Shown one piece after another: positions 58,956 through 64,000 of a stretch of DNA of 64,000 nucleotides. The stretch lies in NCBI RefSeq assembly GCF_002933395.1, contig NZ_CM009490.1, positions 62,001 through 126,000 on the forward strand, in the 5' to 3' direction. The notes beneath the pieces were generated by a model. The model ran no database searches. It was not told the DNA's origin and worked only from the letters and a program-made list of their open reading frames with translations. Each line of letters starts with the position of its first letter. The stretch's first letter is position 1. The translations under genes and the position numbers were made by a program. The DNA is from Yoonia maritima (GTDB taxonomy: Bacteria; Pseudomonadota; Alphaproteobacteria; Rhodobacterales; Rhodobacteraceae).

Positions 58956-59306
58956 TCAGACCGCAACAGGACGGCGCATACCTCTGGCGGTCACCCGCTT
59001 CCAGTCAAGGCCTTCGAATAAGGCCTCAAACTGGGATTTGTTCATGTTGATCATACCATCCTGAATGCGCGGCCACTCGAATCCTTTGCCTTCGATGCGC
59101 TTGTAAGTCATCACAAGGCCTGTGCCGTCCCAAACGATCAGCTTAAGCCGGTCCGCACGTTTTGAACGGAAGATAAAAATGGCACCACTAAACGGGTCAA
59201 GATCAAATTCGTTTTGAACAATCGCTGCGAGGCCGTCCATCCCCTTTCGGAAGTCGACGGGCTTGCTGGCCACGTAAAATTTGAAGTTGCCCGCCGGAGA
59301 AATCAT
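58956..59306 (-). CDS. tnpB: IS66 accessory protein TnpB
   Basis: 116 residues with the TnpB (IS66 Orf2) pattern: KPVDFRKGMDGLAAIV, GAIFIFRSKRADRLKLIVWDGTGLVM and KRIEGKGFEWP. TnpB is required with TnpA and TnpC for IS66 transposition, but TnpC is absent here. Overlaps tnpA by 4 bases. Confidence 0.93.
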   Translation of the reverse strand: MISPAGNFKFYVASKPVDFRKGMDGLAAIVQNEFDLDPFSGAIFIFRSKRADRLKLIVWDGTGLVMTYKRIEGKGFEWPRIQDGMINMNKSQFEALFEGLDWKRVTARGMRRPVAV

Positions 59307-59737
59307 GATCCGCTTTCGAATGCACGTATGAGGCCGACCAAATCAGCGACGGGGTAAGTAGATGGCAGCAACAATTCACATCCGGCGCGTTTGAAAACAA
59401 TGTGAGACGCCTCAGCCAGTTCAACTGGCACATCATGTTGAACCTTGATCTCGGCAAATACTGGTACGGATTCCTGGACCTTTTGTCGCTTTGCCGATTT
59501 CTTTTGCTTCGGCCCCTTCCGCCAAGCATAGGCGGTCTTGTCCGAAATCTGGCACGTCTTTTGGACATCACCGATTGAGAGCGTACCGGATCTCATGCGC
59601 TTCGACATTTCGCGCTTGAACTTTGTAGGCCACAAACGGCGGCCATCTTTTCCGACCGGGATGGAGTAGCCGAAGGCGTGGAAGACTTTGTCGATTTTCT
59701 GATCACTTGAGAGCGCACCTAATGTTTGAGTATTCAT
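59303..59737 (-). CDS. tnpA: IS66 accessory protein TnpA
   Basis: About 144 residues with a helix-turn-helix (WPTKFKREMSKRMRSGTLSIGDVQKTCQISDKTAYAWRKG) and a C-terminal part ending in DLVGLIRAFESGS, the usual IS66 TnpA plan. Start taken at ATG 59737. Confidence 0.85.
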   Translation of the reverse strand: MNTQTLGALSSDQKIDKVFHAFGYSIPVGKDGRRLWPTKFKREMSKRMRSGTLSIGDVQKTCQISDKTAYAWRKGPKQKKSAKRQKVQESVPVFAEIKVQHDVPVELAEASHIVFKRAGCELLLPSTYPVADLVGLIRAFESGS

Positions 59738-59823
59738 GATGCCTGTATCCTTTTTAGGGACATCATATTTTCTCAAATCGAGTGTGCTAAGCCCCTATTT
59801 AGGGGGTCAGATGCAACGCTTAC

Positions 59824-60031
59824 CTTATGTAGAGCAAGTTTTCAATCAGTTGCCGGGTGCAGCACGTCCCCTGGTTATTGGCAACCACGATCACAAACCA
59901 ACACTAGAGCTATCTTGGGATTCAATCTCCCATTTTGCAGAGTTGCGAGACGGGCCGCAAAACCAGCTCAACACATTGTGCCACTACCCAATGATTACGT
60001 GGAACCATGCTCGCAGAGGCGCGCTACAGCT
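59824..60031 (+). pseudogene. Middle fragment of a second metallophosphoesterase
   Basis: Encodes PYVEQVFNQLPGAARPLVIGNHDHKP and NTLCHYPMITWNHARRGALQL, matching the centre of the phosphoesterase at 58339-58905. The D-x-H start is cut off by the IS66 end at 59823, and the GHVH end is replaced at about 60032 by the broken STAND NTPase gene. Confidence 0.8.
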
Positions 60032-61218
60032 GGCATCGGGGCTGAGAGTTCATCCAACGCTGCGCACCAGAAGCTCCGTCGGATGTCGACGCCACTACGG
60101 TCGAATGCCTCTCGAACCTTTGAATCGAAGAGATCATTCAGAGACTTTCCGTTAGGGCGTAGAAAATCAACCGCATCTGACAACGACATTGCTCCGGCCA
60201 GCGCACTTGTTTGAACACGAGGAATACAACGCGAGAGATCATGAAAATCGCTGATCGCAGTCTCGCTTCCTTCCAAACCATGGAGCGCGATCATTGCCCT
60301 TGTTTCACTAAGAGAAAACGCGGGGCATAGGACTTCTTTGGTCTCCTCAGGCAGGTTCATTTTTGATAGCCTAGAGGTGCGGCATGTGATTAGAATTCGG
60401 ACGTTGGAGGGAAGATCTGTGAAAGCAACTAACTGATCCACAAAGCACCTTTGTGGCGGAGTTTGTGTAGCTGCGTGAGTCACGATGTTGTCGGCCGCGT
60501 CGATAATAATCACCAACAAGGAACCTGGGTTCTCTCGACCAAAAATCTCAGACGCGGTTTCCAGCTTTTGGCGGAACGGTGGAGCCATGTCCTCCCGTTC
60601 ACTGTACGGGAAGAACAGCGGTGTATTGGTCGACCTTGCAAGCTCGTTGGATAATTGCGTGAATCCCTGCCAGGAACTATGTCTTGGCCTTGACGGGTCA
60701 CGATAGCTGCCTGCACCGTAGCAGTCGTAAACTATGGTTCTCGAGCCAATCGGCAAGGCAGTCTCTAGACTTCTAGCCGTGGTTGTTTTCCCACAACCTC
60801 CTTTCCCATGCAGAACAACCAGTGGATGCTTTTGAACCTCACTGGCAAGAGTTTCCGTAGTAGATCGTGGGATCGCCTCTGAAAGGGGCTCGAGCTCTGG
60901 TTCGCAAGGAAACAGTCCTTGCCCTCTTCCAAGGTTGAACCAACTCAACACCGTATCGCGTTTGACGGTTCTGTTCCCTTCCGGTCCAAGTAACTCCTGA
61001 ATGCGTACTCGCAGATTGTCCGCCATGTCTTTGACTGGGCTCAAAACGAGTTCGGAGATTTCCTTCGTATTCTGCTCACGGAGCTCTGCTCTGGCGCTTT
61101 CACCGCCTTCAAGTACCAGCACCTTACAAAATTGGATTAGTTGGTTTTTTCCGAGACCAGTTGCACGCTTTAGCGAGTTGTAATCGTCTCCTTGCAACTT
61201 GCAACTTGCAACTTGCAA
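59995..61218 (-). pseudogene. STAND/NACHT-type NTPase, truncated
   Basis: The frame encodes an AAA/STAND ATPase: Walker A LHGKGGCGKTTTARSLE, Walker B LLVIIIDAADN, sensor ILITCRTSR and a start of the winged-helix/arm region (SLSDAVDFLRPNGKSLNDLF). The C-terminal sensor repeats expected of a defence STAND protein are cut off at about 60032, where phosphoesterase DNA begins. The N-terminus starts inside a 7-bp tandem repeat, so the TTG 61218 is not a real start; the true N-terminal part is the nuclease-like region at 61636-62334, separated by an IS remnant. Confidence 0.75.
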
Positions 61219-61221
61219 CTT
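61194..61221. repeat. Tandem repeat (GCAACTT)x4
   Basis: Four perfect head-to-tail copies of the 7-mer GCAACTT, with a partial copy (CTT) before them, in the coding linker between the nuclease-like and NTPase parts. Repeat number changes the reading frame because 7 is not a multiple of 3. Confidence 0.95.
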
Positions 61222-61235
61222 GCTGCCTTGAATAT

Positions 61236-61635
61236 TGGACCTGTCGCGGTTTGATGCCGCTCCTTTGATAGCATTTACTGCAGCAAAGGAGACTGACTAT
61301 GGGACTGAAACGGACGGACGAATTCCGCCAGGACGCGGTGCGCATCGCATTGACCAGTGGGCTAACACGTAAGCAGGTGGCTGATGATCTTGGCGTTGGA
61401 ATTGCTATGATAATGCTGCCGTCGAGACGTTCTTCAAAACCATCAAAGCAGAATTGATCTGGCGGCATCCTTGGGAGACAAGACGGAAAGCTGAGATGGC
61501 AATCTTTGAATACATCAATGGCTTCTACAATCCACGCCGCCGCCACTCAGCACTGGGCTGGAAAAGCCCTGTCGCATTCGAACGGAAGGTGGCCTAAACG
61601 AGCACTTGGGGCGGCACGAAAGCGCGACAGGTCCA
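61236..61635 (+). mobile_element. IS3-family remnant with both ends and an internal deletion
   Basis: Ends are inverted repeats of about 28 bp (TGGACCTGTCGCG...TGCCGC) with four mismatches, flanked by a TAT duplication on each side (61233-61235 and 61636-61638). Only 400 bp remain of an element normally over 1.2 kb. It interrupts the nuclease-STAND gene. Confidence 0.85.
61299..61597 (+). pseudogene. IS3-family transposase remnants (orfA start plus orfB end)
   Basis: The first 100 bases encode the OrfA helix-turn-helix start (KRTDEFRQDAVRIALTSG, RKQVADDLGVG). After a deletion near 61405 the frame changes to the OrfB C-terminus: YDNAAVETFFKTIKAEL, with the catalytic Glu, then RRKAEMAIFEYINGFYNPRRRHSALGWKSP. 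The other DDE residues are lost, so it is inactive. Confidence 0.88.
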
Positions 61636-62334
61636 TATACTACCTTGCAGCTTTTTTGCTATTGGCTGGTTCGTTACCAGTTTGATGCTCAGCGATGCCT
61701 CCACTTGACGAGGTTTCCGCCCCTTAATCGCGCCCTTGAACGCGTCCGCAAGCCTTCGCGCAACGGAGTTGTTGCCTGTCTTCTTTGTTGATGTGCAAAA
61801 ACGAGCTAGTGTCCAACTTTTGTTCTGGCCAGTCACCGAGTACTTCAGCTGAATGAATTCAACGCGAGAGTTCTCGGGCTTCTCGTTATTGTCGAAGTAT
61901 AATGCGCAGTCCACTCCGTCCCAATTGGTACTATTATTGGTTTCTGCGGCGTCCCTGACACCCTCGACAGTTAATTCAGTAAGACCTGTAGCTGGGTCTA
62001 GCAATTTCAAGGCATTTCCGAGCGCCCAGGCTTCATGAAATTCATCTCCCGCGTTGGATGCGGGTGCACCAAGTACGTCTAACGGTCTGCTCAATATTAG
62101 GTCTTTCCGATGCTGAAAATAACTTTGGTGAAGAATCCCCTTTGACATTCCCACCGTTAGCTCTTCGAAACAAGGTGTTAGCGAGACTGATCTACCGCGA
62201 ATAGCAGAAATGATGGGCTGCAACGCAAAACCCAAACACTGCGCCTCTGGTCGGCTTAGCGTCGCTTGACCAAATCCGATAGAAGTCATATCAACAACTT
62301 GGCCTTCACGCAGGCCGGTGTGCCCGCCATGCAA
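61594..62334 (-). pseudogene. N-terminal nuclease-like part of the broken STAND defence gene
   Basis: Codons down to 61636 belong to the host gene; those after it are read from the IS end. The central part ASNAGDEFHEAWALGNALKLL, WDGVDCALYFDN and VEFIQLKYSV has the E...D...(E/Q)-x-K order of a PD-(D/E)xK nuclease of the DUF4297/Cap4-like kind that is often fused to STAND NTPases in Avs-type antiphage proteins. The first ~80 residues may be spurious; Met at about residue 63 (MSKGILHQSYF) is an alternative start. Joined to 59995-61218 it would form a nuclease-NTPase protein. Confidence 0.6.
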
Positions 62335-62431
62335 AGCTAAGCAGCGTATTCAGCTTTGAATTGAAACACTGCGCAAGTTGCGTGGGATGATTAGCAGCGG
62401 GCACCTAGTCAGATCCTATTGGAGATGACAC

Positions 62432-62953
62432 ATGACAAACTATCAGATGAAAAAAATTAGAACTTTGGGAAAGCGGTATGCGCGAGCGACTGCAATGGCA
62501 CACACTGACGCTTTGACCATCCTGGCCATGGAGTTTGGCTTCGCTCACTGGAAATCTCTTACCGATGAGGTGAAAGAAGATTGGCAGCCGAGTGAAGAAG
62601 CGCTCGCTCAGGTCGAAGAATTCGTGCGCGAAGCAGGTGCCATACCGGATGCAAGAAATGACGCCTCGCACTTCCACGAACCAGAACCGGAAAACGGAGA
62701 GCTTTGCGGTCATCAATTTCAGATTGGAAGCTCCCTCGGGGATGTCTTCGTCTCGGGGAACGGATGGGAATTACGCATTCCAGAAGCTCCCTTCAAAGCA
62801 CCTATTGTTGAAATTGATGAACGCCACGCAGAAACCAGCCCAGTCAAATATCCAAGCTTTGTGGCCAAGCTTATTGAGATCGCACAAGGGCGCAGTAACC
62901 AACTTCTCAAACGGTTCCCCGAAGGGTCATCGAACGGAATTCCTTTTTGGTGA
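62432..62953 (+). CDS. Hypothetical protein with altered C-terminus
   Basis: 173 residues starting behind TTGGAGATGACAC. The start (RTLGKRYARATAMAHTDALTILAMEFGFAHWKSL) is the short helical module found at the front of glyoxalase-related and other bacterial proteins; the rest has no clear family. The last ~18 residues (NQLLKRFPEGSSNGIPFW) are read from the opposite strand of the UDG gene, so the natural end was cut at the island junction near 62900. Confidence 0.65.
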   Translation: MTNYQMKKIRTLGKRYARATAMAHTDALTILAMEFGFAHWKSLTDEVKEDWQPSEEALAQVEEFVREAGAIPDARNDASHFHEPEPENGELCGHQFQIGSSLGDVFVSGNGWELRIPEAPFKAPIVEIDERHAETSPVKYPSFVAKLIEIAQGRSNQLLKRFPEGSSNGIPFW

Positions 62954-63084
62954 GTGATCCGCCCCGGTGCCTGTCCGACGATCAAAAGGCGAGCCGTCGC
63001 GCTGATCTGCAAGATGGGACGCGGTCCAAGGGGCAGGTCTTTGCAAACCGTGCAAGCCTTTACTTCGTCCAACAATGTGTTCAC
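62899..63084 (-). pseudogene. N-terminal fragment of the split uracil-DNA glycosylase gene (right half)
   Basis: Encodes CTVCKDLPLGPRPIL, LLIVGQAPGRITHQKGIPFDDPSGNRLRSW, i.e. the first ~62 residues including the catalytic GQAPG motif, aligned with the intact copy at 46417-47037. Homology stops after RSW at about 62899. Together with 45971-46290 it reconstitutes one host UDG gene except about 20 codons. Confidence 0.88.
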
Positions 63085-63374
63085 GGCGCGATCGTCCTTT
63101 ATAGTTGGCCTTAGATAAAACGGCCGCGATCAGTATGTGGCCTGATCTGGTATCGATAGAGCCTTGGGACCGATAGAACAGACAGGTCAGGCACCACGTA
63201 GTACCAGAAATCCAAGCTAAAAAAACCGGTACAATTGTCTTGGCAACAACGGCAATGCCGATAGGGCGAAATGCAGGTTGTCGTGACGGGGCACGCATAG
63301 CACCCAATTTATGATCTGTCGGGTTGGTTGTGCAGCGCCATGCGTCGTGGCGTGTGACCGGCCAAAGCGGACTG

Positions 63375-63405
63375 ACGAGACCTTCCAATCATTGGAAGGT
63401 CTCGT
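63375..63405 (+). terminator. Perfect hairpin with T-run
   Basis: GAGACCTTCCAA / TTGGAAGGTCTC, extended by two pairs, with a 3-base loop and GTTGTTTTG after it. It lies 13 bp from the stop of the convergent hydrolase gene at 63418. The remaining bases between 63085 and 63374 show no gene I can support. Confidence 0.8.
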
Positions 63406-63417
63406 TGTTTTGTGGGA

Positions 63418-64000
63418 TTAATCTCTTAGGTTGCTGATGATCCATGCCGACACAATGGCTTCGCGTTGGTTATGGGGCGGGCAATGGCCTGGAAGGTGAA
63501 ACACAACCGACTCTGCGTTTTCCGCTTGGTCCAGCAAACGTGACATGTCATCTAAAGACGCGACCGGGTCATCATGTGTGTTGATTGCCAAAAGGGGCGT
63601 CGTGATTTTATCCCCGTCGAACAGGCCCTGATTTTCCAAAGACAGAACCCGCACTGCGTCAGCCAGATCTTGATATGATGCGTCCAATTCAAGACCGACA
63701 CGGATTTTCACGCCGTCAATCGTGTAACGCGGGAAATTTTCATATGCTTCTGGAGGGGCAAGAAAGGCTTGGTGAAGGGGGCCGCAGGTATAGATAACGC
63801 CAGCTAGATCCAGTTCGGGCTTGTCGAGAAACAAACGTGCAGCGGCGTTGCCGCCGAAACTGACACCTTGCAAGAAAACGTTGTTGGATTGCAGGTTTGG
63901 CTGCGTTTTCGCCCAAGCCGCAGCAGCTGCGTGCAGTTTATCTGTCTGACCGTCACGAACGTCATACGCGATGCTGTCGCCCATTCCTGGCGTGTCGAGT
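63418..64000 (-). CDS. Alpha/beta hydrolase (FrsA/esterase-like), 5' end beyond window
   Basis: The frame is open to the window edge; codons before the first ATG read LDTPGMGDS, the conserved D-x-P-G-x-G-x-S of these hydrolases, so the gene starts outside. The visible part has the nucleophile LQGVSFGGNAAARL (G-x-S-x-G), acid region NTHDDPVAS and His in PGHCPPH. It resembles FrsA-like esterases. The substrate is unknown. Confidence 0.88.
   Translation of the reverse strand, partial: LDTPGMGDSIAYDVRDGQTDKLHAAAAAWAKTQPNLQSNNVFLQGVSFGGNAAARLFLDKPELDLAGVIYTCGPLHQAFLAPPEAYENFPRYTIDGVKIRVGLELDASYQDLADAVRVLSLENQGLFDGDKITTPLLAINTHDDPVASLDDMSRLLDQAENAESVVFHLPGHCPPHNQREAIVSAWIISNLRD

Larger units (their letters stand above)
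58950..59823 (-). mobile_element. IS66-family remnant (tnpA, tnpB, one end; tnpC lost)
   Basis: The outer end at 59818-59823 reads GTAAGC on the minus strand, the usual start of IS66 ends, and is followed inward by tnpA and tnpB. The transposase gene tnpC and the other end are missing; the element stops where the intact phosphoesterase region begins. The phosphoesterase fragment starts exactly at 59824, so the IS66 had inserted into that gene. Confidence 0.8.

Noticed and set aside
62927-63388. 153-codon minus-strand frame over the UDG fragment and its upstream region
   Set aside because: It overlaps the UDG fragment in another frame, has no recognisable domain and an implausible composition.

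Overview
The window looks like chromosome of a marine Rhodobacterales (Roseobacter-type) alphaproteobacterium of moderate GC. This is inferred from gene content and protein style: a CyoABCD quinol oxidase with SURF1, LysR/AraC regulators, a TonB siderophore receptor, Na+-NQR, a rhizobial-type type III secretion (T3SS) cluster and Tat-exported enzymes. No rRNA or tRNA gene and no CRISPR array was seen.

Layout. (1) 1-9 kb: end of a LysR gene, cyoABCD plus surf1, and a TonB-dependent siderophore receptor convergent with an AraC regulator. (2) 9-17.6 kb: the Na+-translocating NADH:quinone reductase operon nqrABCDEF on the minus strand. Its maturation genes apbE (flavin transferase) and nqrM (iron maturation) diverge from it, and cysH follows. 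(3) 18-30 kb: acnB, then a tight minus-strand operon of a very long GltB-type glutamate synthase, a CysJ-type diflavin reductase, a HemS-like protein and a siderophore-interacting FAD reductase; no gltD or cysI is present. (4) 30-31.3 kb: a small hypothetical gene and trmL. (5) 31.4-45.9 kb: T3SS cluster. It holds two giant NolX/HrpF-like repeat proteins, a NarL/FixJ-type response regulator, the export gate SctV, a small abundant-subunit candidate followed by an attenuator, a NolW/RhcC1-like stand-alone secretin N-domain, an inner-rod candidate SctI, SctD, and small partners including a TPR-like protein. A direct repeat CTACG-N7-CTACG (one copy ATACG) lies about 60-70 bp upstream of three T3SS transcription units and probably marks the regulon. 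The ATPase, C-ring and SctR/S/T/U/J genes are not in the window.

(6) 46.3-62.9 kb: a composite island inserted in a uracil-DNA glycosylase (UDG) gene. The C-terminal part of the broken gene lies at 45971-46290 and its N-terminal part at 62899-63084; an intact UDG copy sits just inside the left end. The island holds a truncated tyrosine recombinase and a TnpC-like coiled-coil protein, a defence-type reverse transcriptase joined onto the broken recombinase, and a cargo block with two LysR regulators, hydrolases, a cytochrome P460, a DUF4405 membrane protein and two aldo/keto reductases. Its right part is decayed: a phosphoesterase plus a second phosphoesterase fragment, an IS66 remnant, and a nuclease-STAND NTPase defence gene broken by an internally deleted IS3-type element. 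(7) 63.4-64 kb: an alpha/beta hydrolase running off the window.

The most notable items are the shared T3SS operator-like box, the split UDG attachment gene, the reverse transcriptase-recombinase junction, the glutamate synthase/diflavin reductase operon, and the 7-bp tandem repeat at the nuclease-NTPase joint of the broken defence gene.
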